DNA of 64,000 bases from Siphonodentalium dalli (taxonomy: Eukaryota; Mollusca; Scaphopoda; Gadilida; Siphonodentaliidae), in NCBI GenBank assembly GCA_032622095.1, contig CP136064.1, positions 273,567,614-273,631,613 on the forward strand, written 5' to 3'. The first letter of the stretch is position 1. The number at the start of each line of letters is the position of its first letter. This document shows positions 32,286 to 44,072 of the stretch, piece after piece. The position numbers and the translations under genes are program-made. The notes beneath the pieces were generated by a model, which did no database searches, was not told the origin of the DNA, and saw only the letters and a list, made by a program, of their open reading frames with translations.

Positions 32286-33353
32286 CTTGGGTCCCTTTTA
32301 ATAGGGAGACTGAACTCCAATTCCAATAAATTCCCAACGATAAATAACAACGATCTAATAGAAAGAAAAAATGTATTGAGTCGAAGATGTCTTCTGTAAA
32401 CGTTTATGTTAACAGCTTATCTTAAAATGAAATTTATTAATTTAATGTAAATTTACTTTATGGCTCCAGCCATATACTAAGTTACGAATTTCCATGTACA
32501 AGACGTAATCAAATAAACTGATGGATAGTGGCTTGGACAACGAGTACCACGCATCGCGTAAAAAATGTTAATACGGGGCGTGAATTCAAACCGCTCACTG
32601 ACTATATAACACCATTAAAGACACGGTTGGCCTTGGCGGTGGGTATCCTGTGAAAATATCTCCACCCGTCAAAAACCGCCACAAACAGAAAGAACATCAA
32701 AATGTAGATAGACTTTGTCCGTATACAAATAAGAAATATCGCATAAACAGTATGTTATGGTCATTTGTTTGACCATTGTTATGTAAACAAAAGCATAAAA
32801 AGTAACTTTTCTGGTGTTTTTTTATATTATGATGGTAAACATAAAGAGCGTTCTTTGTTGGTGAATACCTGATATGGAATTAATAAAGAGCGTTTATGAC
32901 ATTTGTGTGTGTGATTAGCCAGTAGCATTGTGCTGTCTTCTGTAACACAACCAGGCTCTTGCTTAGGTAAAATATAGTAGGTCTTTATGATAACATGCTG
33001 TTTACGCGATGGTCATGGTATATATGATCGGAACTGTATGCGTTTTAATGTTTTTCTGTTTACGGTGTTTGGAACAAATATGAATATTTTCGACAATTAA
33101 GGCCGCACGTGCCTTTAATGAGTATATGGAAGTATTATGCATTTAATATACAAATATTTATCTGATACTTCTGCCGGAAAACTACAAAAATATCTCGACG
33201 ACGAGAGTTCCTTTATTGCATTCCGGCTTATTTGCCATCTGTAACATTACTTCGTACTCAGCAGACAGTGAATAAAGGAAATCAGGTAACCTTCATCTAC
33301 GGAGCATATAGTATAGAAACCAACAACAACATTTGAGTACATTACCCCTTTAA
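32286..33353. mobile_element. R1 element, copy c, with nested R2 fold-back (32613-33117)
   Basis: R1 landmarks (AACAACGATCTAATA; CATTACTTCGTACTC; AGTACATTACCCCTTTAA) flank an inserted R2 element whose ends are TTAAAGACACGGTTGGCC and GCACGTGCCTTTAAT. No coding capacity. Confidence 0.72.
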
Positions 33354-33509
33354 GTGATTTACAGGTCTTAGGTCTTACCATAACCCGAAATTACCAATAT
33401 ATGGCCAAATTCCCGACTTAAATAGTATAGATTGTTTACTAGACAGGCTCGGTATGGCCGGCAACCGTTAACTCAGATACAGTCACTCCCTCCATCCTCG
33501 CGACCTTAC

Positions 33510-33581
33510 CTCAATCCGTTCTCGTCCCACTCTAGTACGTAGGTGTGGAAGCTGTCACCAAATGTCCCCGAAGACAACACT
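33510..33581 (-). CDS. Exon: GH16 strand FGDSFHTYVLEWDENGL
   Basis: A 72-base exon reading VLSSGTFGDSFHTYVLEWDE NGL, the family F-x-D-x-FHxY-x-x-EW segment. Acceptor CATATAG, donor GTAAGG. It ends with AG, completed by the G of the following exon as Arg. Confidence 0.91.
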
Positions 33582-33991
33582 CTATATGGAAGAAAAAGGT
33601 TGTGAACTTCAGTGAGTATTGAGGTACGTCCACATGTTGGCCAATTTTCCTGCAATTTTGCAGGCAGAAGGTGTGTTCTGATTTGAACGACAAACTATAC
33701 CTATACAATGAACATGCCCCATGCATTGGTTAATAATTACGTAGTGAGTTATTCATTAACCCTTCCATGAAGCTTCCTGGAATTTTGCGTCATGAATCTC
33801 ATGAAAGGGTTAAGGGTACGTTTACACACTCATCAATTTGCTTGGTATTGTTTTTTGTTTTGTTTGTTTGTTGTTGCATGAACTCGATACAGAACGCAAT
33901 AATATGCCAGAAAACGAAAGCAAAAAGCTTATAAAATATGAGAATTAAACACCCTGTAGCACCACATGTATCGATGCTACAAAATGTGCCG

Positions 33992-34369
33992 GTAAAGGCA
34001 CGGATGGCCTGCGTGGTTGGTATGCTGTTAAAATATTCACTTCGGTTAAAACCGCCATAAACAGAAAGAATGTTAAAATATAGACAGAAATTGTTCTTAT
34101 ACCGATCATAAATATCGCGTAAATAGTATGATTTTGGCAAGTTTGTACGCTTTGTGTGTAAACAAAAGCCAAAAAAAGTTACAGAACATGGCTTTTGTTT
34201 ACATAACAAAGCATACAAACTTGACAATAACATACTATTTACACGATATGTATGATTGGTATAAGAATAAACTATGTCTATATTTTAATATTCTTTCTGT
34301 TTATGTCAGTTTTAACGGGTGTGACTATTTTAACAGGATATCCACCGCGAAGGCCATCCGTGCCTTTAA
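33992..34369. mobile_element. R2 fold-back element, copy b
   Basis: Near-complete palindrome: TAAAGGCACGGATGGCCT at the left, AAGGCCATCCGTGCCTTTA at the right, centre around AACAAAAGCCAAAAAAAGTT. Related copies at 32613-33117 and 55548-55926. Confidence 0.88.
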
Positions 34370-34811
34370 TTTAATTCGAAGTTATCTGCTGAAAACGTGC
34401 TGAGTAACAGGCTATCATAAAAATCAAATGTACTTAATTTAAATTAGTTTATCATAAAAATCAATGTATTTAGTATGCATTACCATTACTAATGATACTA
34501 TTACCAATACTAAACGATGGATTACCGTTCTCTGCTTCATACCCGTCCGTGATATTTGGAGTTAACCGCTATTGTTCGCGTTCGCGGATAAACGTGTGTG
34601 GGTTGTACTTTTATATTCGGATTTCGTCTTCTGCGAGTGCTATATTATGTTTTAGTTCTAGTTACCTTCTTCCAATATGGGCCCACAATCGAATTGATGT
34701 CACGGGTTTCGTTGTATTGAAATAATATGAACAATGATTCCAGTTTGACCACATTTTGTAAAGGATTTTAATGTGTTCTTTGGCGAAATATGCACACATA
34801 AAAGTACTCAC
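34370..34811. other. Intron segment, nothing recognised
   Basis: Intron 7 of the GH16 gene just after its donor. A 77-codon open frame (34492-34725) has no recognisable similarity. Confidence 0.5.
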
Positions 34812-34929
34812 TTTTCTACGTGCGCTTTCATGTAAGCATTGGTGTAATAGTCTGGACCGAATTGGAGGGTGCTTCCCATGGAATTGACCCCGATCGAGCG
34901 ACCTTTCTTGTTTACGAGGTGACGATTAC
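34812..34929 (-). CDS. Exon: GH16 strand NRHLVNKKGRSIGVNSMGST
   Basis: Follows GEIDIMEARG in the family: reads NRHLVNKKGRSIGVNSMGST, LQFGPDYYTNAYMKAHVE. Acceptor CCCACAG; donor AA|GTGAGT. Phase 2 out; the two bases AA join the A of the next exon as Lys. Confidence 0.92.
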
Positions 34930-34989
34930 CTGTGGGTGGAATCAGAAAATATCAATTGTCATGAAAAGTCCAACAAAAATACAGATGGT

Positions 34990-35830
34990 CTATCTCTTCA
35001 CCTTAAGTTTTATATAGATTCCGGAGTATAAAATAATAGATATAAAGATGGTCTATCTCTTCACAGTAAGTTTTATATAGATTCCGAAGTATAAAATAAT
35101 AGATATAAAGATGGTCTATCTCTTCACAGTAAGTTTTATATAGATTCCGAAGTATAAAATAATAGATATAAAGATGGTCTATCTCTTCACAGTAAGTTTT
35201 ATATAGATTCCGGGGTATAAAATAGTATCGATGACACACAGACAGGTTTATATAGATTCCGGGGTATAAAATAATAGATATAAAATGGTCTATCTCTTCA
35301 CAGTAAGTTTTATATAGATTCCGAAGTATAAAATAGTATATATGAATCGATGACACACAGACAGGTTTATATTGATTCCGGGGTATAAAATAATAGATTT
35401 AAAGATGGTTTATCTCTTTCCAGAAAGTTTTATATAGATTCCGGAGTATAAAAAAGTATATATGAATCGATGACACACAGAAAGGTTAAAATTGATTCCG
35501 GAGTATAAAATAATAGATTTAAAGATGGTCTATCTCTTCACAGTAAGTTTTATATAGATTCCGGAGTATAAAATAGTATATATGAATCGATGACACACAG
35601 AAAGGTTAAAATTGATTCCGGAGTATAAAATAATAGATATAAAGATGGTCTATCTCTTCACAGTAAGTTTTATATAGATTCCGGGGTATAAAATAGTATC
35701 GATGACACACAGAAAGGTTAAAATTGATTCCGGAGTATAAAATAATAGATATAAAGATGGTCTATCTCTTCACAGTAAGTTTTATATAGATTCCGGAGTA
35801 TAAAATAGTGTATCGATGGCACATATCTAG
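34990..35830. repeat. Compound minisatellite in intron 6
   Basis: Two alternating unit types of about 60-65 bp: GATGGTCTATCTCTTCACAG / TAAGTTTTATATAGATTCCG, and GATGACACACAGAAAGGTTA / AAATTGATTCCGGAG. About 13 units. It lies 60 bp upstream of the exon 34812-34929 acceptor and does not include exon sequence. Confidence 0.9.
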
Positions 35831-36569
35831 CTGTCCGAAAAGGTTTTCTATCAATTAACATAAATTTTATTTAGCATTTCTCAGCACATCAGCTGGCCAG
35901 TTACAGGGGCTATTTTTAGAACTTAAATCCGCACGAAACCGTTCAGACACACTAATAGCGTACCAAGAAGGACAACTCTTTCTTATTAGCAGCCAAAACT
36001 TTGTGTAAACTAAATTTATTTCTTCCAATATCATCACATATTGCATGCATACATAGATGTATGAAGAGGGGATTGGACAACGAGCATAACTTGCTTGCTA
36101 TGCGTCTTCTCTCCTCTGATTGTAAACGTCTGGGTGCTAATAAAGAAAAGAAAAATTGGGAGAAAAAACAGAAGAGATGTACATGATTGTACATCTGTGC
36201 ATGATTACCAACCCGATCATGGATGAAAAAAATGCAATAGATCGGATAGAATAATTTCATTTTAACTGCGGATTGTGAACTTTTGTAACCGTTTTCGACG
36301 TTTTCCCTATGACAGATTGTGTGGCTTTGTGCGATGCCTGTGTGATTCTAATGATAATGTTTGGAAATATTTTCGTTTGCCTGATATAAGTGAGAAATGT
36401 GTTCATGAAATTCTGAGTTATTTTGATATTAAATCGGACCGTGGATCTGTAATAAAATATCAATGGGGTTATTTAACCATTTATGGAGCCCCAGCCAGAG
36501 AGAACAACGCACTGATGACTGTCAGCTGATTGGGTCCATGTGAGGCCACGTACGGGAGTGTTATATAAA

Positions 36570-36644
36570 TTTTAATTATCAGTCTATACTAACTCACATT
36601 TAGCTTCCTTGATATATATCTCACCGGAAGCAGGCCAACTAATG
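36570..36644 (-). repeat. Decayed copy of exon 6 end plus splice donor
   Basis: About 75 bp match 38285-38362, which holds the 3' half of the active-site exon, its GTGAGT donor and the first intron bases. This copy has GTGAGATATATATCAAGGAA where the exon encodes EIDIMEA, so it no longer codes. It is separated from the exon by a 1.6-kb block of TTAA-bounded elements. Confidence 0.8.
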
Positions 36645-37029
36645 GTATTATTTTTTTAACCCTTTCAAATCTACAAGAGCGCACCAGTCTTACCGCGTCA
36701 TCAAGGGAGCTAAACCCTGCATTGAGTTTCAACCATTTCAAGACTGGAGTTGCGCTTGTGCAGCATTAACGATCCTGTAATTCTTTTATATAATTATGCG
36801 GGTCTCCCATAGGGAGCCTCGTGAAGATAAGATAATGCGTTGGCTTACAGGGTCAAGGCAAATACTGAGAATCATCCAACGTATTATGTTATATATCGAG
36901 ACTCCCTATGAGAGACTCGCATATATAAGAGAATGCATTGGCACAGGATATTCGATAAATTTCCGGAATCTCCAGTCGTTGAAGGGTTAACGAAGGGAGC
37001 CTCGCATATATAAGAGATACACTGGCTTA

Positions 37030-38033
37030 CAGAGTGGAGCTAGGCGGACATACTTGCTTTGTCCGTATTACTTCCTCTCGGTCAGACGTTGAGCACGGGT
37101 GAGTTGTGTGGCCGCGCCCTCGGATGCAGCTGCCCTCGTGCTTAACGCCAGTGAGACGGTTTTGGATTAGGCTTATGGATTTAATCCCTGAAGCCGTGTT
37201 GGCCGCAGTGCAAACGAGTCGGGTAGTGGACATTGCTAACTGGACACTCCAGTCTAGCAGGGGCTACCTGACCCTTTGCCTTGAGTTTCGAACTGAATAT
37301 GCTGGTAACCAGAGATCTGATGACCGGGACGTCAACGCCAAAGCCACCCACCGTCGTATGAAGACAAAGAAAGAGCCTCCGAGGAAAAAGAGACCATCCA
37401 GACGGAGAAGGGACGCCGCCAGACGGGCGAAGTGGAAGAAGAGGATGGGGGTGACCGTTGATCTGCCGGTCACCCCTCCCCGTGTGGTCCAGCCGTCCAG
37501 TGTCGCAGCCGGCAGGTCGGAGTTGTCTGAGAGACGACCAGACGACCCGTCCTGCGTGGAGACAGGCGACATTGCACCAGCTAGCAGTGACTCCGTGGAT
37601 CTTCCGGAGGTCCCTGCTGTCGTCGCCGAGGCGAGCGGAGACAGGGACGTGGACACCACCCCAGATGTTCCTGCCGCCAGCTTCGACGTGGAGTTGGACT
37701 GTCTTCCACCTCTGACACCGGTGTCCCCCAGCTCAACCACCAACAACAACAACTTTGAGGATGAAGAAGCACAGAAATCCTTAATGGAACTCCGAGCACA
37801 ACTGGATAGGGCTACAGAGGAGGTCACCAAATTGGCTCAAGTGAGCAAAAAACAAGACCTTGAGCTGGAGAAACTCCAAACAGCATCACCACCACCATCC
37901 TCGTCGAAACATCAAAAAAAAAGAATGCTCTTTTTTTTGGTGTGATTTACATAATAAAAGCTCAAAATGAGGGGTTAAGGAAAGGGTCACTCGACCCTTT
38001 CGAAGATCCCGGGGTTAACCCCCCAAACCACTC
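37030..38033 (+). mobile_element. One-ORF element, copy B
   Basis: Starts about AGAGTGGAGC and ends CCAAACCACTCGCCCTGCC. A short direct repeat ACAGAG flanks it (about 37030 and 38042). Same 5' leader, ORF and 3' end (GGGTTAAGGAAAGGGTCACT) as copy A. No LINE neighbour here. Confidence 0.82.
37106..37945 (+). CDS. Unrecognised basic protein of the one-ORF element, copy B
   Basis: 279 residues from the upstream ATG, or 256 from 37175 (MDLIPEAVLAAVQ). Conserved with copy A: DIANWTLQSSRGYLTLCLEF, basic stretch RRRRDAARRAKWKKR, VTVDLPVTPP, SELSERRPDD, SVDLPEVPAVV, TTPDVPAASFDVELD. The C-terminal 60 residues differ: here a heptad-like helix (LMELRAQLDRATEEVTKLAQ) that could form a coiled coil, where copy A has a Gln-rich tail. 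Frame is open throughout. Function unknown. Confidence 0.72.
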   Translation: MWPRPRMQLPSCLTPVRRFWIRLMDLIPEAVLAAVQTSRVVDIANWTLQSSRGYLTLCLEFRTEYAGNQRSDDRDVNAKATHRRMKTKKEPPRKKRPSRRRRDAARRAKWKKRMGVTVDLPVTPPRVVQPSSVAAGRSELSERRPDDPSCVETGDIAPASSDSVDLPEVPAVVAEASGDRDVDTTPDVPAASFDVELDCLPPLTPVSPSSTTNNNNFEDEEAQKSLMELRAQLDRATEEVTKLAQVSKKQDLELEKLQTASPPPSSSKHQKKRMLFFLV

Positions 38034-38313
38034 GCCCTGCCACAGAGTCAAGGTAAATATTGTTAGGCCAATGTATATATAGTATCTTATATATACGAAT
38101 CTCACATAGGGATCCCCACATATATATAATAGAATGCACTGGCTTACAAGGTCAAGGTAAGTATTGTCAGGCCAATATGTTCCAGTATATAAGCGAGGCT
38201 TCCTATATATGATAGACTCGCATATACAAGGGAATGTATTGGCACATGGTTTTCTGAAAATTTTAGGAAACTCCAGTCACGAAAGTGTTAATTATAAGTC
38301 TATACTAACTCAC

Positions 38314-38391
38314 CTCTAGCTTCCATGATGTCAATCTCGCCGGAAGCAGGCCAGCTGCCATATCTACTGTATCTGGGAAGCAACCAAATAG
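38314..38391 (-). CDS. Exon: GH16 active site GEIDIMEARG
   Basis: Reads AIWLLPRYSRYGSWPASGEI then DIMEAR, with the split Gly codon completed by the next exon. The ExDxxE motif is complete: by family knowledge the first Glu is the nucleophile and the second the acid/base. W-P-A-S-G preceding it is also conserved. Acceptor CATATAG, donor GAG|GTGAGT. A decayed copy of its 3' half and donor lies at 36570-36644. Confidence 0.95.
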
Positions 38392-38679
38392 CTATATGTG
38401 TGAAGAGAAAAAACACATCAGTATACCTATACCGTCAATATTTGAGTTTTTAATAAATTGAAATTAGGTGGAATGTTTTAGCTGAAAAAGATATTGTAAA
38501 AACTTAATCCAACAGCAGTTGTGTCAAATATATATCTCAAAACCCGAAAGGTAGTATTATGATCTAATAAATCAATTGGCTCGCTTTAAGTAAACGTTAT
38601 TTTTTAAAAACAATCGGGTACTGTCTTTTTAAATAATGATCTAACAGCATAGCTGGAACATGGAACACCAGTTTATATG

Positions 38680-40815
38680 GGGCCAGAGCCAGTCACCCGT
38701 TGGTAGTTTGATTAACTCACCTGGCCAGAGCCAGCCACCCTTTGGTGGTTTGATTAATTCACCTGGCCAGAGCCAGTCACCCTTTGGTGGTTTGGTTAAT
38801 TCACCTGGCTAGATCCAGTCACCGTTGGTAGTTTGATTAACTCACCTGGCCAGAACCAGTCACCCTTTGGTGGTTTGATTAATTCACCTGGCCAGAGCCA
38901 GTCACCCTTTGGTGGTTTGGTTAACTCACCTGGCTAGATCCAGCCACCGTTGGTGGTTTGATTGACTCACCTGGCCAGAACTAGTCACCCGTTGGTATTT
39001 TAATTAACTCACCTGGCCAGAGCCAGTCACCCTTTGGTGGTTTGGTTAACTCACCTGGCCAGAGCCAGTCACCCTTTGGTAGTTTGATTAACTCACCTGG
39101 CCAGAGCCAGTCACCCTTTGGTGGTTTGATTAATTCACCTGGCCAGATCCAGACACCCGTTGGTAGTTTGATTAATTCACCTGGCCAGATCCAGTCACCC
39201 GTTGGTATTTTGATTAACTCACCTGACCAGAGCCAGTCACCCGTTGGTAGTTTGATTGACTCACCTGACCGGAGCCAGTCACCCGTTGGTAGTTTGTTTA
39301 ATTCACCTGGCCAGAGCCAGTCACCCGTTGGTAGTTTGATTAACTCACCTGACCAGAGTCAGTCACCCTTTGGTAGTTTGATTGACTCACCTGACCAGAG
39401 TCAGTCACCCTTTGGTAGTTTGATTGACTCACCTGGCCAGAGCCAGTCACCATTTGGTAGTTTGATTGACTCACCTGACCAGAGTCAGTCACCCTTTGGT
39501 AGTTTGATTAACTCACCTGGCCAGAGCCAGTCACCCGTTGGTAGTTTGATTGACTCACCTGACCAGAGCCAGTCACCCGTTGGTAGTTTGTTTAATACAC
39601 CTGGCCAGAGCCAGTCACCCGTTGGTAGTTTGATTGACTCACCTGACCAGAGCCAGTCACCCGTTGGTAGTTTGATTGACTCACCTGACCAGAGCCAGTC
39701 ACCCGTTGGTAGTTTGATTGACTCACCTTACCAGAGTCAGTCACCCTTTGGTAGTTTGATTAACTCACCTGGCCAGAGCCAGTCACCCGTTGGTAGTTTG
39801 ATTGACTCACCTGACCAGAGCCAGTCACCCGTTGGTAGTTTGATTGACCCACCTGACCAGAGCCAGTCACCCGTTGGTAGTTTGTTTAATTCACCTGGCC
39901 AGAGCCAGTCACCCTTTGGTAGTTTGATTGACTCACCTGACCAGAGCCAGTCACCCTTTGGTAGTTTGATTGACTCACCTGACCAGAGTCAGTCACCCTT
40001 TGGTAGTTTGTTTAATTCACCTGGCCAGAGCCAGTCACCCTTTGGTAGTTTGATTGACTCACCTGACCAGAGTCAGTCACCCTTTGGTAGTTTGTTTAAT
40101 TCACCTGGCCAGAGCCAGTCACCCGTTGGTAGTTTGATTAACTCACCTGACCAGAGCCAGTCACCCGTTGGTAGTTTGATTAACTCACCTGACCAGAGTC
40201 AGTCACCCTTTGGTAGTTTGATTGACTCACCTGGCCAGAGCCAGTCACCCTTTGGTAGTTTGATTGACTCACCTGACCAGAGCCAGTCACCCTTTGGTAG
40301 TTTGATTGACTCACCTGGCCAGAGCCAGTCACCCGTAGGTAGTTTGATTAACTCACCTGACCAGAGCCAATCACCCTTTGGTAGTTTGATTGACTCACCT
40401 GGCCAGAGCCAGTCACCCTTTGGTAGTTTGATTGACTCACCTGGCCAGATCCAGTCACCCTTTGGTAGTTTGATTGACTCACCTGACCAGAGCCAGTCAC
40501 CCTTTGGTAGTTTGATTGACTCACCTGACCAGAGCCAGTCACCCGTTGGTATTTTGATTAACTCACCTGACCAGAGCCAGTCACCCATATGTAGTTTGAT
40601 TGACTCACCTGGCTAGAGCCAGTCACCCGTATGTAGTTTGATTAACTCACCTGACCAGATCCAGTCACCCTTTGGTAGTTTGTTTAACTCACCTGACCAG
40701 AGCCAGTCACCCGTTGGTTTGATTAACTCACCTGACCAGAGCCAGTCACTCGTTGGTGGTTTGATTGACTCACCTGGCCAGAGCCAGTCGCCCGTTGGTA
40801 GTTTCGCCTTCACTT
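38680..40815 (-). repeat. 42-bp array derived from exon 5 end plus its splice donor (about 50 units)
   Basis: Each 42-bp unit, read on the minus strand, contains the end of exon 40774-40956 (KLPTGDWLWP) followed by the intron start (GTGAGTCAATC). Units vary between CTGGCCAG and CTGGTCAG before GTGAGT and between ACGGG and AAGGG, but almost all keep the donor. Length is a multiple of three, so both strands show long open frames: a 524-residue frame on the plus strand (39042-40616) and a GDWLWSGESIKLPK repeat on the minus strand. Neither is a separate gene. The array takes up about 2.1 of the 2.4 kb between exons 5 and 6. Confidence 0.95.
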
Positions 40816-40956
40816 CTAGTTTTCCATATTTCATGTTGAAGCCTCGAATGCTCCTGAGCTTGGCTGACTGGATCGGATTAATAATGTGCTGTCCAGTCCC
40901 CTGTCTTAAGCACCCGTAATCTATACCACCCGTGCATATATCGTTAGCGGATATAC
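40774..40956 (-). CDS. Exon: GH16 core, Cys loop to KLPTGDWLWP
   Basis: Reads ISANDICTGGIDYGCLRQGT, then IINPIQSAKLRSIRGFN and MKYGKLEVKAKLPTGDWLWP. This is the central GH16 region: C-T-x3-Y-x-C loop, NPIQSA-LR, and the KYG-EV-AK-P-GDWLWP strand immediately before the active site. Acceptor TTTCCAG, donor CAG|GTGAGT, phase 2 in and 1 out (G|CT = Ala of the next exon). The last 31 exon bases and the adjoining intron start are the unit of the 42-bp array downstream. Confidence 0.95.
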
Positions 40957-41754
40957 CTGGAAATAAAGCACCCGTGGACATTTATATTTTATTCATATAT
41001 AAGTACGAGGTTTTGTGCAGGACCTTATGTACAGCGACCTATACCCCATTTCATCCAATCGGGACATGCCGCCCCACCCCGTTGGGGGACAGGATGTGGG
41101 TTTCTATGGGATATTTCGAGTGTTTGTAGTGGTATTTGGTGCGGCCCACCCACCGATGGAGTCAAATTTGCCGAAAGAGACATTATTTCGTTTAACGAAT
41201 AAGGAATAAGGAATAATGAATAAGGAATAATTAATAAGGAATAAGGAATAATTAGGAATAATATCCAAACGTCACGTGACCACAACGTCTTTATTTTTTT
41301 TAATTTTAAAACTGGTAATGTACCAATACTTTTTTAGTGGCAAGTAATGCCGATGCTTTACTTTGCAAATTAATGGACCCACCCTTTGTGTTATCCCATA
41401 GCTTCAATAAGCGATAGAACATGCAATATAATTGAAGACACATTTAAATCCTGTAATTCCAAAATTGATCATTCGATAGAATCGTGAGTATGATTGTATG
41501 CATGCGTTTTAAGAATAGAATCGATTGGGGATATATATGCGACTGTATATGGATCTGTGCGTTCACATCCTGGCAAACTTACCTGGAAAATTCGCCGTGT
41601 TGTTGGATATGAGCGACAAAATACTGGTAAAAATAGCCAAGACCACCGTATGTTACACGCGCATATTGCGCAGTGATATGTATAAAGTTCCTTACGTTAT
41701 TTCAAATTTTATGAAAATAATCAATCGTGTAATCAATAAGTCGCCGTATTTCAT

Positions 41755-41940
41755 CATTTTAATAAGTGGTAGATCATTAATAAGTGGTTGACCATTAATA
41801 CGTAGTTTAATAAGTGGTAGATCATTAATAAGTGGTAGATCATTAATAAGTGGTAGACCATTAATAAGTGGTTGACCAGTAATACGAGGTAGACCATTAA
41901 TACGTGGTAGACCATTAATAAGTGGTAGACCAATACAATT
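41755..41940. repeat. 18-20 bp tandem repeat TTAATAAGTGGTAGATCA
   Basis: About ten units with variants (GACC/GATC, ACGT/AAGT). In intron 4 of the GH16 gene. Confidence 0.9.
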
Positions 41941-42045
41941 GAAGACATAATTAATCATGTAATTCCACAATTTATCACTATATATAGATATCGATCCATC
42001 CAAATAAAAATATTAAGCAACATTGCCAGGAAATTACAGCTTTGT

Positions 42046-42713
42046 GACCATTAAAAGGGGACTGTGCCCTAAATCCGACCATTCATCGGTCCCACAAATG
42101 GACGGATTTAGTGTACATGTACATAACCCCTTTAATGTAAAGTTTGTCAGCGCGTGTTTTGCTAGTCCAAATATCCTTCGACGTAAACTATATATAGCTG
42201 GTGAAATATGTTGGAATTATCCTATTTTACGTCGAAGCCTCGTGTAAAAATGTTTCTATTGCAGACTTTATATATACGTCCATATCAAGTGGCGGGGTTT
42301 TTTTTGGTCAGTTTCACTCGATTGTATCCAACAAATAAATACATGATACATCGTAAAGAATGGCATCTTACGGTCACAATCATGTATCGTGTAAACAATT
42401 ATATTGATAAGGGGCGTAAACTCAAGGCACTCACTGACTGATGACTGTACAGTAACTTAAATGAGTATATCGGACTAGTATAAATATAATATAACATTTA
42501 TTTGATACATTTGCTTGAAAACTGTACAAATATTACTCAACAACGACAATATGTATTTTCGATTTCCGGCTAATCTGCCATCCATAACATTACTTCGTAC
42601 TCAACATACTGTCAAATAATGGAAATCTGGTTACCTTATTCTACGACTCATGGACTATCGAAACCATATATATACTATAGAAACAATATTCGTGTACAGT
42701 ATCCCTTTAATAC
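42046..42713. mobile_element. R1 element, copy d
   Basis: Begins TTAAAAGGGGACTGTGCCC and ends GTGTACAGTATCCCTTTAA. The right half closely follows the other R1 copies (TTGATACATTTGCTTGAAAA, CATTACTTCGTACTCAAC). Confidence 0.7.
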
Positions 42714-43029
42714 ACACTGTCACATCGCGCGGTCAAATGAGTTCGTATTTATGTAAACAATGTGATAAAAATATATTTTTCACATTGCATTACAGCTGTC
42801 AGTTGACAACTGTCAATCTGTCAATATTCGAACTAATGTTCAGACTAATACGTTACCCAACTCTCGCTGAAAGGGCTTGCTTTTAATGATGTCTCCGTAG
42901 CAGAGGAGGTTGGGTCGTGGATAAGATCATCACAGTCTGGACTAGACGGGGTTGACACGGTTCGAACCCCGAAATAGGCGAACATCGGGACCGATACAAA
43001 ATGAGAATCTGTTCACACTCACTGAATTA

Positions 43030-43440
43030 TATTAAGAGGGAGGTAAAGTGGAAACATTTGAACGACGAATTCAGTGTTATTTTTTTAGAAAAGATTGATC
43101 AAACCTTACAAAGCGCAGGTGACCATATCATACCTTTTTGGAAAGTTTGAAGACTCATCTAGTGACAACGCGACGCGGAATTTTGATTTTCATCCAGGAT
43201 GGATATTATCGACATTATTAAAAAATAGGTCACCATTGTTTATCGTTGTATATAATATTTCCATAAAATTTCACAAAACAAAACATAAAATGAAAAATTT
43301 GCTTTGCGTTGTGACCAGTTATATGCTCAAACATTCCAACACGATATGAAGTATTATTCTACGGTTTGTAAATATTGAGTAATCTTGTCTTGAAAATTAA
43401 CACTGAATTCCCCATTTAAATGTTGCCACTTTACTTCCCT
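43030..43440. repeat. Inverted repeat pair in intron 4
   Basis: AGAGGGAGGTAAAGTGG ... GAATTCAGTGTTA (43034-43080) is inverted at about 43390-43440. The spacer of about 310 bp has no recognised gene. Confidence 0.75.
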
Positions 43441-43829
43441 CTTAAGCTCATACTGAGTCCGTGCCTCCATAACTCCGTAAAACGGCATGATCCAAACCAA
43501 TTTCACTTGATAATTTACGTTGAAGCAAACTTGGACTTGTGGCTTGTTTTTATGTGTAACCAATTTTTGGTAAGTGGGCATATGACAGGTAACACGTTGC
43601 CGAAACGAAGTGAACACCAAACCTGGCACACCAGAATGACAAAAACGAGTCAGAGTGATGCACCGGCAGGTTGACCTTTTAGAAAGTCAAATAAGGAGAA
43701 GAGCAAAAAACGGCTTAAAACATATTTGTCACAAGAATCGTTCACGCAACACTGCTGGACACGAAATACACGGGCTATGTTGCAATGTCTCCTTTGCATA
43801 CACTATGCTTGGCAATATTTTAAGTTCCC

Positions 43830-44072
43830 GTCCCGATGACTCAGTTAGTAAGGCACATAGCACTCCCGCGGCGGAAACCCCGATGGCCCAGCCAGCAAGG
43901 CGTATGACCCTCCTACGGATGAGTCCCCGGTGTCTCAGCCAGCAAGGTGCATAATAGTCCCATGGAAGGGACCCGGTTGATTAAATTAGTAAGTCGCATA
44001 TAATCTTATGGAGGGGACCTCGACGCCCCAACCAGCAAGGCGCATGGTATTCACACGGAGGCGGCCCCGACA
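43830..44072. repeat. 47-bp tandem repeat, 5 units
   Basis: Units follow GATGGCCCAGCCAGCAAGGC GYATRRTANTCC ...GGAGGGGACCCC. GC-rich compared with neighbours. It lies next to exon 4 (44157-44217), between two 60-bp direct repeats (43486-43550 and 44071-44132, TGATCCAAACCAATTTCACT). Confidence 0.85.

Larger units (their letters stand above)
36660..38287. mobile_element. TTAA-bounded hairpin-element block (hosts copy B of the one-ORF element)
   Basis: Left boundary TTAA-CCCTTTCAA (36656), inner boundary GTTGAAGGG-TTAA (about 36974-36989), right boundary ACGAAAGTG-TTAA (38288-38291). Repeated modules TTGGCTTACAGGGTCAAGG and GCATATATAAGAGAATGCAT. Probably two related non-autonomous elements side by side, the second split by copy B. 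Confidence 0.65.

Noticed and set aside
34492-34725. Small membrane-like frame in intron 7
   Set aside because: Hydrophobic by composition only; no family motif, no conserved neighbour, no splice context.
39042-40616. 524-residue plus-strand open frame of SPGQSQSPFGSL repeats as a mucin- or silk-like gene
   Set aside because: It is the reverse strand of the exon-5-derived 42-bp array; no start context, signal peptide or flanking exons.
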